A stretch of DNA of 64,000 bases from Zizania palustris (lineage: Eukaryota > Streptophyta > Magnoliopsida > Poales > Poaceae): positions 45,395,068 to 45,459,067 of the forward strand of contig JAAALK010000286.1 in NCBI GenBank assembly GCA_019279435.1. The letters are read 5' to 3'. Made by a program: the position numbers and the translations under genes. The notes beneath the pieces are model-generated. The model had not been told where the DNA came from, did not search any database, and saw nothing but the letters and a program-made list of their open reading frames with translations. Below, piece by piece: positions 34,617 through 44,188 of this stretch; within the stretch, counting starts at the first letter, position 1; each line of letters starts with the position of its first letter.

Positions 34617-35030
34617 ACAAACCATCCTCGGTTTGTTCTTGTATTGGCACTCATTGTAGCTCCTAGCAAAATAGATATCATTGTGCAATATCACTTGTCC
34701 TTTTGTTACATTGTGAGTAGAAGGAAACCAACTCACGTTGACATTCGGTTTCGCATGTGTCGGTGAAGAACCATCCTTGATGAAAGGAGACAAAAATGTG
34801 AGGTTGTTGAACAGCTTAACATGCTCTCCTTCTTGAAAGCAAACATGTGTTTTTAAATCAAAACAAGAGACTCTCGAGTCAGTAGGATTAATTAACATGA
34901 CTCGCTTGAGGTAATTATTTTCAGGATTTACATGCAATTTCAAATCTGAACATATGTAAATTCTATGCAAAAAATATATGTCTTGCTTATGGTATTGCCA
35001 AATATATGAAAAATAACATTGACAGGACAT
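34600..35030 (-). pseudogene. Frame-shifted continuation of the gag-only protein
   Basis: A second minus-strand frame overlaps the end of the 34940-36124 frame and runs on toward the LTR, with text such as HRIYICSDLKLHVNPENNYL and VNVSWFPSTHNVTKGQV. It may be the original C-terminal part of the same protein after a frame slip, or a separate frame. No domain recognised. Confidence 0.35.
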
Positions 35031-36124
35031 GGCAAATTAAACATTGCAAATAATTTTTCTTTTAAATAAGTGAGCTCACAAAGATCCATAATTTCAATAT
35101 ATCCCCATGTATTTAAAGATGATAAAAATTTAATTTCTTCATTCTCATTAGTAATGTGGAAAACATGTTTAACATCAGCGCTTGAGGAATTAACAATAGA
35201 AACAACACGTTCTTCCGCTAGTTTTGGCAGGTATATAAGTGAAGCATTAACACACAACTCTTCTTTGTCATGAGGAATTTCAAGCAAATCATCTATTAAC
35301 AAAGAAATTTCAGAAAAAGATTCCACTAATGGTGGCTCTATAATAGCATGAATATCTGATGATTGTGTTTGATGAGGAGCACACTCACCTTGATTAATTT
35401 CAGCACATATATTACCTTGCAAAACCTTCTCTAATGATGCAAGTGCATACTTGCTCTCTTTTTCCTGTTCAAAGTTAGTAGAACTAGAAGGCAAACTGAT
35501 TGGCATCTTCTCTAAATCAATAGCAATATGAATTTCAGCTCGACATGCAAGTTCAAACAATTGAAAGAGAGGATTATATGTTTCATGAAGAAGCATTTCT
35601 CGAATTTCCTTGTTAAGCCCACATAAAAACCTTTGTTCCATAGCTTCTTCACATTCATCTATAGCACAACGTAATAAACAAGCATGCATATCATGATAGT
35701 ATGAGGCAATGCTTTTGCTATCTTGTTTTAAATATTGCAGTTTCTTTAACAGAATATCGACATAATATGGAGGAACAAAAGCATCTCTCAAATATTTCTT
35801 TAAGTCTTTCCAAGATTGAGGTATTTTATCATGTCTACAAAGATGTTTCCAATGATATGCAGCATCTTTAACTAACATTTTAGAGGCAACCATAACCTTT
35901 TTTCTTTCAGACATGTTATACTTTTTAAATTCATTATCTACAGCTAGCTCCCATTGAATATATGCCCGAGGATCATAATTTCCTTCAAAATAAGGTATTG
36001 TACATTTAAACCTAGCTAGAATTTCATCACATACCTCATATTTATTATGTTGATCTCTCATGTGTCGATGAAGATGTCGATATTGAGCTTCACTATATCC
36101 TATCTCCTTGTGTATCCCTGCCAT
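34940..36124 (-). CDS. Retrotransposon gag-like protein (Ty3-type Retrotrans_gag)
   Basis: About 394 residues if started at MAGIHKEIGY; the frame opens nine codons earlier. Residues ~50-190 carry the Retrotrans_gag pattern: FEGNYDPRAYIQWE, MSERKKVMVASKML, AYHWKHL, SWKDLKKYLRDAFVP, KLQYLKQDSKSIASYY and MEQRFLCGLNKEIRE. This is a capsid-type protein that would form particles around element RNA. There is no zinc knuckle, protease, reverse transcriptase or integrase. The nested copia lies about 80 bp upstream of this start, in the element's 5' leader. Confidence 0.75.
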   Translation of the reverse strand: MAGIHKEIGYSEAQYRHLHRHMRDQHNKYEVCDEILARFKCTIPYFEGNYDPRAYIQWELAVDNEFKKYNMSERKKVMVASKMLVKDAAYHWKHLCRHDKIPQSWKDLKKYLRDAFVPPYYVDILLKKLQYLKQDSKSIASYYHDMHACLLRCAIDECEEAMEQRFLCGLNKEIREMLLHETYNPLFQLFELACRAEIHIAIDLEKMPISLPSSSTNFEQEKESKYALASLEKVLQGNICAEINQGECAPHQTQSSDIHAIIEPPLVESFSEISLLIDDLLEIPHDKEELCVNASLIYLPKLAEERVVSIVNSSSADVKHVFHITNENEEIKFLSSLNTWGYIEIMDLCELTYLKEKLFAMFNLPCPVNVIFHIFGNTISKTYIFCIEFTYVQI

Positions 36125-36205
36125 GATTAGTAGTAGACAAGAAACATACAAATAATATGTACGCTCCTATTAACTACAAGATTGTGAAGGCACAACGTCA
36201 CACTC

Positions 36206-38174
36206 TGAGGAGCCATGCTGAATAGCGTGGGCCTCATGGCTCTAGAAGTGATGAGTCATTGTCAACGATAGTCAAAGAGGACTGAAGAAGAGAAGAGATC
36301 TGCTGTTTCATGGGCCGCGTGTGACTCAGGTACACGGGCAGCAAGCGACTGTCGGGCAGAGGAGGCTGCGAAGTCGGGCTGGCCCAATCCGGGTGCATGG
36401 GCCAGAAACAGTAGAAGACCCACTAGGCTGTTGACCAGGACTGACTCAGGTACACGGGCGGTGAGCGATTGCCGGGCTGAGAGAGCTGCGGAGTCGGGCC
36501 GGCCCAATCCGGGTACCTGGTGCAAAGCTGGTGGAGGCTTTGTCAGTTTCGGCGTAAAACTGACAACCGTTGATTCTGTATCCGACTGTCCAGAAGAATA
36601 GCTTCAGGATATGTCATCTGTTACTCTAGGCCCACAGTCAGTCAGTTGTGTCTGTAAAAATACCTAAGGGCAGTAGAGTCTTTTTCTGTATTTTTGAGTC
36701 TGTAAAACCCTAAGGGGCCGGTAGAATATTCCTAGTGTTGGGCTGCCTATAAATAGCACCCCAACCCCTAGGGTTTGGACTACCCTTTTTGCTGAAATTG
36801 AATACCACTCTTTGGGTCACTCTTTTCCCTGTCTTCTCTCTCCTGTGTGCGCCGCCAGGCCCTTGTGCTCCTCTGTTCGTGGCTCATTTTTGCTCAAATC
36901 TCTTGGATGCTTTTAATCCTTGGTCCCTGGAGAATTTATTGTTTGCATCTGGTTGGTTTGGAGAGTTATTGAGTTGGATTCGGGCTGCTGTATTTATTTC
37001 TTGGGAAGAAGCTTCTTCGGCTGGGTGTGTTCTTCACGGTGGTAGTACTAGTTCTTGCTGTTGCAAATAGTACTGCCTTACTGTAGCTACAGTGTTCGGC
37101 TGCAGCTTTTCACCTTCTATTGCCCAGCTTTTTGATCGAAGCTGACAGTCTCTTTTGCCTTTTCTTGGTGTGTCTGCCGAAGCTCGGTTCTGTGCGAAGC
37201 CCCTCAACTCCGTGAGGCAAGCTCCGATCGAACCTTGTTAAAGGCTTCGCTCAGTTTTTCGAACTTCGGTTTCTGTGTCTGAGTTGCTAGCTTCGAAGTT
37301 CCCCTGTATCGAAATCATCGCATACTTCGAACTGGCATACTCCGAATCTATCTGTTCGAAGTGCACACTTCGTTAGGCTTCGAAGTGGGGTTCGAAGTTT
37401 CTGTCTGTTCTGACAGACTTCGCTTCTTTGTTCGAAGGTTGTCTGTTTGTGTGTTGTGTTCGAAGTTTGTGTGTTCGAAGGTTTAGCTCCGAAAGCTTTC
37501 GGTTCTAAGTGTGTTCGAAGTTTTGTCTTCGAAGTGTATACTCCGAAGAAGGCTTCGGCACTGTTTACTTCGCTCCGAAGCTCGTGACTCGAAGTTGTGT
37601 TCGAAGTTTTGTCTTCGAAGCCCTCACTTCGAAGCAGGCTCCGACTTTGTCATCTTGCTCCAAAGCTTTTGGTGCGAAGCTGTGTTCAAAGTCCTGTCTT
37701 CGAAGTGCATACTTCGAACCAGGCTCCGGCACTTCTTTTGCTTCGCTCCGAAGTACACTTCGCTTCTTTCACTTCGAACTAGGCTAGACAGCGATACCGT
37801 CGGCATTTCGGACAGACTCCGACACCAACCTCCGAAGCAGACCTCGACGTGCGAAGGGGGCTTCGCCAACTTCCGAACAGGAGACAACTTTGGACAGTAA
37901 CTTCTCTTTTCACTTTATACATACTTAGATCATTTCATTGAGAAGTTTAGGCCTGTTATAATTTGTATATCTGCCTAGATTGCACTTCTTTAGATTTACA
38001 CTATTTATCATCAGATGCTTCTAGGTTAGAAACCTTTAGACTTAGGCCTTCACTTTATTTTCTGCTGCGTAGTATTTTTGAGGTGCGTTGGGTATTGGGA
38101 ACAGGCCATTGATTCAAAAGAATTTTTAAGGCGCCCATTCACCCCCCCCTCTGGTCGCTACTTTCGGTCCTACA
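36206..38174 (+). repeat. 5' LTR of the copia element
   Basis: 1969 bp with a TATA box (CTATAAATAG, 36747-36756) followed by R/U5. The U5 side (about 37250-37870) is crowded with TTCGAAG/CTTCGAA motifs. Confidence 0.93.
36748..36755 (+). promoter_or_regulatory. TATA box in the copia 5' LTR
   Basis: TATAAATA just upstream of CACCCCAACCCCTAGGG. The same site in the 3' LTR is 46061-46068. Confidence 0.7.
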
Positions 38175-38176
38175 AG

Positions 38177-38187
38177 TGGTATCAGAG
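38177..38187 (+). other. Primer-binding site (initiator Met-tRNA)
   Basis: TGGTATCAGAG two bases after the 5' LTR, the standard copia PBS complementary to the 3' end of initiator Met-tRNA. Confidence 0.9.
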
Positions 38188-38239
38188 CGAGGTTAGGGTT
38201 TTTCCATACCTTAACCGGTTCTAAACCCCAGTAGTGACT

Positions 38240-40393
38240 ATGACGTCTCCTGGCAAGGTCCCGTCCTTGGAAGCCTATGGCTATAACTATTGGAAGACTC
38301 GCATGCGAGCCTATCTCATGAGCCAGGGTTCGGACATATGGGACATTTGCGTTCACACCACATTTGTCATTCTGCCAGTTACTGAGCAAGGTACTGCTGG
38401 TATCATTGCTCAGCATCTGAGCAACAGTAAGGCTGTGAACATTTTATTTTCTGGTTTAGGTCCCACTGAATTTGAGCGAGTGAGTCATCTCTCCACTGCG
38501 AGAGAGATCTGGGCTACCCTCAAGGCACACCATGAGGGAACAGCACAGGTCAAGGCTCGGCTCTATCAGACCTACCGGCGTGAATATGAGAATTTCACAC
38601 AGAAGCCGGGTGAATCTGTTGAAGCCTTGTTTGGTCGTTTTCAGTCGATCATCAACAAGCTTCGGGACAACAAGGCTGAGGGTGCTCAGTTAGTCTCAGA
38701 TCATGAGCAGGCGCTCAAGGTTCTTCATACCTTGGACCCAAAGATCTGGGAGATCAAGGTATCATCTATTGTTGAGAGTGCTTCATACGATACCTTGACC
38801 ATTTCTGAGTTATTTAGCAAGCTAAAGGCCACTGAGGTAGATATCCAGTTGAGATCAAATCTCACTGGCTCTGAATCAAAATCCCTGGCCCTTGCTGCAC
38901 CTTCAGTTGATCCCTCTGCTGTGAGTTGTGCTGGGTTCTCTTTGATGTCTATCACTGAGGACCAGCTTGAGTTGTTGGGAGATGATGATTTGTGTCTCTT
39001 TAACAACCGGGTGCGTCGTGTCTATGATAAAAGAATGTTCAAAAGACACGGCACAAAATCCGGATGCTTTGAATGTGGTGATCCAGGACACTTCATCGCC
39101 GACTGCCCCAAGCGCAGTGGTTACAAGAAGGGCGCCGGCAGCAGCTTCCACGACTCCGGCAAGCATGAGAGCCCCTCCTTCAACAAGGGCAAGCCGAAGA
39201 CTCGGTTCTTCAAGAAGGCCCTGAAGGACTACCGGCGAGAGAACAAGAAGCGCGACAAGGCCTTCTTCGCCGAGATGGAGAAGAGCTACTCGAAGAGATC
39301 CACGTCTTCTTCCTCTTCATCGAGCTCAAGTGATGAGGAGATCACCATCAAGAAGGGGAAGGACAAGGATGATCCGGCGGGCCTCTGCTTCATGGCCTTC
39401 GGAGACAAGCCGAAGAGCCGCTCACACCAGCGCCGAAGATCCCGCAAGAGCTTTTGCTCCATGGCTCTTGGGGATAGAGAAGAAGAGAGCTCCTCCGACG
39501 ACTCCGACGACGACGATAGCAAGGTATCATCCTATGAGCGCGAAATTGTAAATTTACTTGAGAGCAATCGTCAGGAGTTGAAGTATCGGGAGAAACTGCT
39601 TAGGGGGGCTAAAAAGAGGATAGATGAGCTAGAGAGTGAGCTTGCCGTGGCCAACGGTAGAATTGAGAGTCTATCTTCTTCCCCTTGCTTGGGTGATAGC
39701 AGTGAGTGCCCGAAGTGTGAGGTGCTTCTGTGTGACCTGACGACTCTGAAGTCCAGGTACACAGAAAGGGTTGATGAGAGGGACGCTTTGGCCACTGAGC
39801 TTGAAAGGGCTCAGCAGGAGCTGAAAGATGCTCAAGCCACTGTCGTCGCACCCTGTGTTGATTGCCCATCTCATCTAGCTGCCCTAGCTGAGCTAAAATC
39901 CAAGGGCAATGAGCATTTGGGTGATTTAGAGAGGTTGAGAGCTGAGCTTGCCCAGACTAGGCTAGAGCTTGAGACACTGTCAGTTCCACCCACTGTTTGT
40001 GAGAACTGTCTGTCTCTTAGAATGGAGTTGATTAAGCTAAAAGCCGGAAAGTCTGTCCAATTAAAGAGTGAGTGTGAGACCTGCTTGTCTCAGGTGGAGG
40101 TTCTAGCTTCCTTGAGAGAGGAGCTAGCAGATTCTCAGAATGAGAACTTTTACCTCCGTTCTATCCTGAGTTGGATCAGTGCCAGAGAGCCACAACTCGG
40201 CATGATGATCCAGCAGTTCAAGAGGCAGGATGGGTTTGGGGTAGGTTATACCTACACCAAGGCTGACTTTGAGAGTGCCCTCAGCCGGGCAGTGGAGTGG
40301 AGTAAAATGACTCCAGAGCAGAGGTATCCCAAGACTCACTCCACTGAGACCTCCCAGGCTTGTCAGCCCAAGGATGGAGTGAGTGATCCATGA
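38240..40393 (+). CDS. gag: Copia Gag, first frame
   Basis: 717 residues from the ATG at 38240. Residues ~5-190 are the copia nucleocapsid/capsid-type (UBN2) region (YNYWKTRMRAYL, REIWATLKAHHEG, GESVEALFGRFQSI). A zinc knuckle CFECGDPGHFIADC lies near residue 276. Then come a basic Lys/Arg/Ser-rich zone (290-430) and a long heptad-like coiled coil (about 430-660). The extended coiled-coil gag is typical of Sireviruses. The frame stops at 40391-40393, where a second gag frame has just opened; see the next entry. Confidence 0.9.
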   Translation: MTSPGKVPSLEAYGYNYWKTRMRAYLMSQGSDIWDICVHTTFVILPVTEQGTAGIIAQHLSNSKAVNILFSGLGPTEFERVSHLSTAREIWATLKAHHEGTAQVKARLYQTYRREYENFTQKPGESVEALFGRFQSIINKLRDNKAEGAQLVSDHEQALKVLHTLDPKIWEIKVSSIVESASYDTLTISELFSKLKATEVDIQLRSNLTGSESKSLALAAPSVDPSAVSCAGFSLMSITEDQLELLGDDDLCLFNNRVRRVYDKRMFKRHGTKSGCFECGDPGHFIADCPKRSGYKKGAGSSFHDSGKHESPSFNKGKPKTRFFKKALKDYRRENKKRDKAFFAEMEKSYSKRSTSSSSSSSSSDEEITIKKGKDKDDPAGLCFMAFGDKPKSRSHQRRRSRKSFCSMALGDREEESSSDDSDDDDSKVSSYEREIVNLLESNRQELKYREKLLRGAKKRIDELESELAVANGRIESLSSSPCLGDSSECPKCEVLLCDLTTLKSRYTERVDERDALATELERAQQELKDAQATVVAPCVDCPSHLAALAELKSKGNEHLGDLERLRAELAQTRLELETLSVPPTVCENCLSLRMELIKLKAGKSVQLKSECETCLSQVEVLASLREELADSQNENFYLRSILSWISAREPQLGMMIQQFKRQDGFGVGYTYTKADFESALSRAVEWSKMTPEQRYPKTHSTETSQACQPKDGVSDP

Positions 40394-40994
40394 ACCACCC
40401 AAAGCTCCACCCAAGAAGCCTATCTGGGTTCCTAAGCCCAAACACCTCCACTCTTCTCTAGACTCTCTTCCTGGACCCTCTCAGCCCAAGAAGACCACAC
40501 CTAACGCTACCAAGCCCAAGAACCCCAAGCCTCAACCACATCCCAAGAAGCCTACCTATCATTGTGAGTATTGTCAGAGAGACGGGCATCTTGCGGAGTT
40601 TTGCTTTAGGAGGAAGCGGGTTGAGAGAGCAGAGAGGGCTCGTAGTGATCAGGTGCAGTTCTACCAGCAGGGTGGTAGACTGCGTGTTCCTCGGCGCGGG
40701 GAGAGGCTGGAGGCCAGGCCGCGTCGTGTAGGTGGTGGTAGAGGAGACGGCTTTCTTGCCCGTGCTCCAGTTGGTGGTGTTCGTTCTGGCAGAGTTCCAG
40801 ACCGTGTTGGCTACGGTTCTGGACCTCGTGTCCGTAGGGTTAGGAAGAACCGTGGACCGCGCTTTGAGCCGCGTTTTGGTCCAAACTCTTTTGATGGTTT
40901 TCGCTTTCCATCTTTTGAGCAGATGGCTCGACACTGGTTTAGCTCTTTTGCTAAACCTGGTGCCGGACCATTTGCTCCCACTTACAGACATTGA
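40383..40994 (+). CDS. Copia Gag C-terminal part in a shifted frame
   Basis: 203 codons in the +1 frame relative to the first gag frame, overlapping it by about 10 nt and pol by 4 nt. It is Pro/Lys-rich at first (APPKKPIWVPKPK), then a second zinc knuckle CEYCQRDGHLAEFC near residue 61, then an Arg/Gly-rich tail. No ATG suits it; the frame simply opens after a stop at 40380-40382. It is probably expressed by frame change as the Gag C-terminus, or was separated by a mutation. Confidence 0.65.
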   Translation: MIHEPPKAPPKKPIWVPKPKHLHSSLDSLPGPSQPKKTTPNATKPKNPKPQPHPKKPTYHCEYCQRDGHLAEFCFRRKRVERAERARSDQVQFYQQGGRLRVPRRGERLEARPRRVGGGRGDGFLARAPVGGVRSGRVPDRVGYGSGPRVRRVRKNRGPRFEPRFGPNSFDGFRFPSFEQMARHWFSSFAKPGAGPFAPTYRH

Positions 40995-43900
40995 TTGTGC
41001 AGGACCGGGGACTGGAGGATGTTTGGATCATGGACTCAGGATGCTCTCGCCACATGACGGGACATCGCAGATGGTTCTCCAGTCTCACTCCCCCGAGCTC
41101 CAAAGAATATATCACGTTCGGGAACAGCGGTCAAGGGAAAGTAAGTGGCATAGGCTCAATCAGCATCTCAAACCATTTCTCTTTAAAGAATGTTGCTTTG
41201 GTTAAAAATCTGAACTTTAATTTAATATCTGTTTCGCAACTTCTTGAGGATGGTTTGGAAGTGCGTTTTAAAAAGGGCAATTCTTCTGTGGTTGATTCTA
41301 GAGGGTCTTTGGTTTGTCAGATTTTACCCTTCGGTAAAGTTTTTCGAATTGACTTCTCTAGTTCTTTTGGCCCTTCTCGCTGTTTGATTGCTGGATCCTC
41401 TTCTGAGCTCTGGAAGTGGCATAGGAGGTTAGGTCATTTGAGTTTTGATCTGCTAGTCAGGTTAAGCTCTATGGATCTCATCCGAGGATTGCCCAAGCTT
41501 AAAATGGAGAAGGATCTGGTTTGTCATCCCTGTCGTCATGGGAAAATGGTTGCCGCCTCTCACTCACCTGTGACTCAGGTGATGACTACGTATCCAGGCG
41601 AGCTTTTACATTTGGACACTGTGGGTCCAGCTCGGGTACGCTCAGTCGGTGGGAAGTGGTATGCACTTGTGATTGTTGACGACTTTTCTCGTTTCTCGTG
41701 GGTTTTCTTTTTGGAGTCTAAGGATGAAACTTTTCAATTTGTCCATGACCTGATTTTGAAGCTGAAGAATGAGAACAATGGTCGGATGCGAGCAATTCGC
41801 TCCGACAACGGCTCTGAGTTCAAGAACTCTCAGTTCGTCAGCTTCTGTGGTGATCAGGGTCTGGACCATCAGTTTTCTTCTCCTTACACTCCCCCACAGA
41901 ACGGCGTTGTGGAACGAAAGAACCGCACGCTAGTCGAGATGGCCAGGACGATGCTCGATGAGCACAGGACTCCTAGGCGTTTTTGGGCTGAAGCCATGAA
42001 CACGGCTTGCTATCTGGCCAACCGCATTTTTCTTAGAGCTTACATTGGTAAGACATCATATGAGTTGCGGTTTGGCAGACAGCCCAAGGTGACCCACTTG
42101 CGAGCGTTTGGCTGCAAGTGCTTTGTGCTCAAGAAGGGAGGGCATTTGGACAAGTTTGAGTCTCGATGCTGGGATGGTATTTTTCTTGGTTATGCATTGC
42201 ATTCTCGAGGCTTCCGTGTTTGGAACCTCGAATCCCAGCTGCTTGTCGAGACGTGTGAGGTTTCTTTTGATGAGTCCTTGCCTTCTTTGACTCCTTCTTT
42301 TGAGCTTTCTGGTGATGATGAGCTCGGAGAGTCCATCTTCGAGGAAGATGAGGATACTCCAGCTGCTGTTGAGGGCGGGCCTTCTGCATCCTCCGCAGAG
42401 CCCACATCTTCTGTGACTTCGACTGATGATGAGGGCGGACCTCTGATCACTTCTTCCACTTCGATCGAGCCCATTCAGTCGAGTCCAGAGGTGCCAGCTG
42501 CTGACTTCGGTGAGGTGACTTCAGATCACCAGGGAACCCGAGCAGTTCAGCGTGACCACCCCTCAGAGCTCATCATTGGTGATTTGACTGAGAGGACTTT
42601 GCGTTCTTCTGCCTCTCTCGCTGTGTTTGCTGAATCTGCGTTTGTTGCATCTTTTGAGCCCAGAGACATTTCTCATGCTCTTTCTGATTCTAATTGGATT
42701 AATGCTATGCAAGAAGAGCTTGAGAATTTTGTCCGCAATCGGGTTTGGACACTAGTTGAGCCGCCACCAGGATGCAACCCCATAGGCACCAAGTGGGTAT
42801 TCAAGAACAAACAAGGTGAAGATGGGGTTGTGGTGCGCAACAAGGCTCGACTAGTTGCCCAGGGTTATTGCCAGAAGGAAGGTATTGACTTCGAAGAAAC
42901 CTTCGCTCCTGTTGCCCGTCTTGAGTCCATTCGTATCCTTCTAGCTTTTGCCGTTTCAAAGGGTTTTAAGCTTTTTCAAATGGACGTTAAGAGTGCTTTT
43001 CTGAACGGGTTCATAGAGGAGGAAGTGTATGTTAGGCAACCCCCCGGTTTTGAGAACCCTAAGTTTCCTCGACATGTTTTCAAGTTGCATAAGGCTTTAT
43101 ACGGGTTGAAGCAAGCCCCCAGGGCTTGGTATGACCGGTTAAAGCAATTTTTGTTGGGGAAGGGCTTTGTGATGGGTTCTGTGGACAAAACTCTTTTCTT
43201 GCTCAGAGATGCTTCAGATTTTTTAGTCGCTCAGATTTACGTGGACGATATTATTTTTGGCGGTACTACTAATGATCTTGTGTCCAAGTTTTCTGAGCAG
43301 ATGCACAGTGAGTTTGAGATGAGCCTCATGGGTGAGCTCAAGTACTTTCTAGGGCTCCAGATCAAGCAGACCAAGGACGGCACCTTCATCCACCAAGGTA
43401 AGTACACTCGTGACATGTTGAAAAAATTTGACTTTGGTGGTGAGCTGAAGCCGCAGATGACCCCGATGGGCACTTCTGGGGGTCTGGACAAGGACGAGAG
43501 CGGCGTCAAGGTCAACGAGAGAGAATTTCGAGGGATGATCGGGTCGCTGCTGTACTTGACGGCGACTAGGCCAGACATACAGTTCGCCGTGGGACTGTGC
43601 GCGCGCTTCCAGTCTTCACCACGCGCGTCTCATCGGCAGGCTGTCAAGCGCATCTTCAGGTATCTCACCTATGCGCCTGATCTTGGTCTTTACTATTCAG
43701 CATCATCTTCTCTTGATTTATCTGGCTTTTCGGACGCTGACTTTGGTGGGTGCCGGTTGGATCGCAAGTCGACTTCCGGTACTTGCCAGTTTCTTGGTTC
43801 TTCTCTTGTCTCTTGGTCTTCTCGAAAGCAATCTGGAGTTGCTCTTTCGACCACAGAGGCTGAGTATGTAGCTGCTGCTAGCTGCTGCTCACAGTTGGTT

Positions 43901-44188
43901 TGGATGATTTCCACTTTGAGAGATTTTGGGTTGTTCTTTCCTACCAGAGTTCCTTTGTTTTGCGACAGCACCAGTGCAATTAGTGTAGGGAAAAACCCAT
44001 GTCTCCATTCAAAAACCAAACACATTGATGTGCGCTTTCACTTTTTGCGGGATCAATATGAGAAAGGTGTCATTGACCTTGTTCATGTTGATATCCATCA
44101 TCAGTTGGCAGATATTTTCACCAAACCCCTAGATCAGTCTACCTTTGAGCGTTTACGAGGGGATTTGGGTGTTGTGTATCCTTTTTAG
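40991..44188 (+). CDS. pol: Copia Pol polyprotein (protease-integrase-RT-RNase H)
   Basis: About 1065 codons in the order that defines Ty1/copia. Aspartic protease: MDSGCSRHMTG near residue 15. Pre-integrase zinc region: HRRLGH near 144 and CHPCRHGK. Integrase core: LHLDTVGP about 208, then RSDNGSEF and VVERKNR. Reverse transcriptase: KWVFKNKQGEDG near 600, KSAFLNG, YVDD near 750. RNase H: SDADFGGCRLDRKSTSG near 914, STTEAEY, and the terminal DIFTKPL. No internal stop. There is no ATG at the start; translation must come from the upstream gag by frame change. Confidence 0.92.
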   Translation: MIVQDRGLEDVWIMDSGCSRHMTGHRRWFSSLTPPSSKEYITFGNSGQGKVSGIGSISISNHFSLKNVALVKNLNFNLISVSQLLEDGLEVRFKKGNSSVVDSRGSLVCQILPFGKVFRIDFSSSFGPSRCLIAGSSSELWKWHRRLGHLSFDLLVRLSSMDLIRGLPKLKMEKDLVCHPCRHGKMVAASHSPVTQVMTTYPGELLHLDTVGPARVRSVGGKWYALVIVDDFSRFSWVFFLESKDETFQFVHDLILKLKNENNGRMRAIRSDNGSEFKNSQFVSFCGDQGLDHQFSSPYTPPQNGVVERKNRTLVEMARTMLDEHRTPRRFWAEAMNTACYLANRIFLRAYIGKTSYELRFGRQPKVTHLRAFGCKCFVLKKGGHLDKFESRCWDGIFLGYALHSRGFRVWNLESQLLVETCEVSFDESLPSLTPSFELSGDDELGESIFEEDEDTPAAVEGGPSASSAEPTSSVTSTDDEGGPLITSSTSIEPIQSSPEVPAADFGEVTSDHQGTRAVQRDHPSELIIGDLTERTLRSSASLAVFAESAFVASFEPRDISHALSDSNWINAMQEELENFVRNRVWTLVEPPPGCNPIGTKWVFKNKQGEDGVVVRNKARLVAQGYCQKEGIDFEETFAPVARLESIRILLAFAVSKGFKLFQMDVKSAFLNGFIEEEVYVRQPPGFENPKFPRHVFKLHKALYGLKQAPRAWYDRLKQFLLGKGFVMGSVDKTLFLLRDASDFLVAQIYVDDIIFGGTTNDLVSKFSEQMHSEFEMSLMGELKYFLGLQIKQTKDGTFIHQGKYTRDMLKKFDFGGELKPQMTPMGTSGGLDKDESGVKVNEREFRGMIGSLLYLTATRPDIQFAVGLCARFQSSPRASHRQAVKRIFRYLTYAPDLGLYYSASSSLDLSGFSDADFGGCRLDRKSTSGTCQFLGSSLVSWSSRKQSGVALSTTEAEYVAAASCCSQLVWMISTLRDFGLFFPTRVPLFCDSTSAISVGKNPCLHSKTKHIDVRFHFLRDQYEKGVIDLVHVDIHHQLADIFTKPLDQSTFERLRGDLGVVYPF

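Noticed and set aside
37250..37870. TTCGAAG cluster as heat-shock elements (as in ONSEN)
   Set aside because: Heat-shock elements need GAA and TTC blocks separated by two bases; here they abut, and the cluster lies downstream of the TATA box.
37509..37900. Overlapping frames in the copia LTR with repeated FEVLSSK-like text
   Set aside because: They arise from translating the TTCGAAG-rich repeats; the same sequence is non-coding LTR in the 3' copy.
38240..44188. Copia genes as host genes
   Set aside because: They lie between near-identical LTRs with PBS, purine tract and target duplication.
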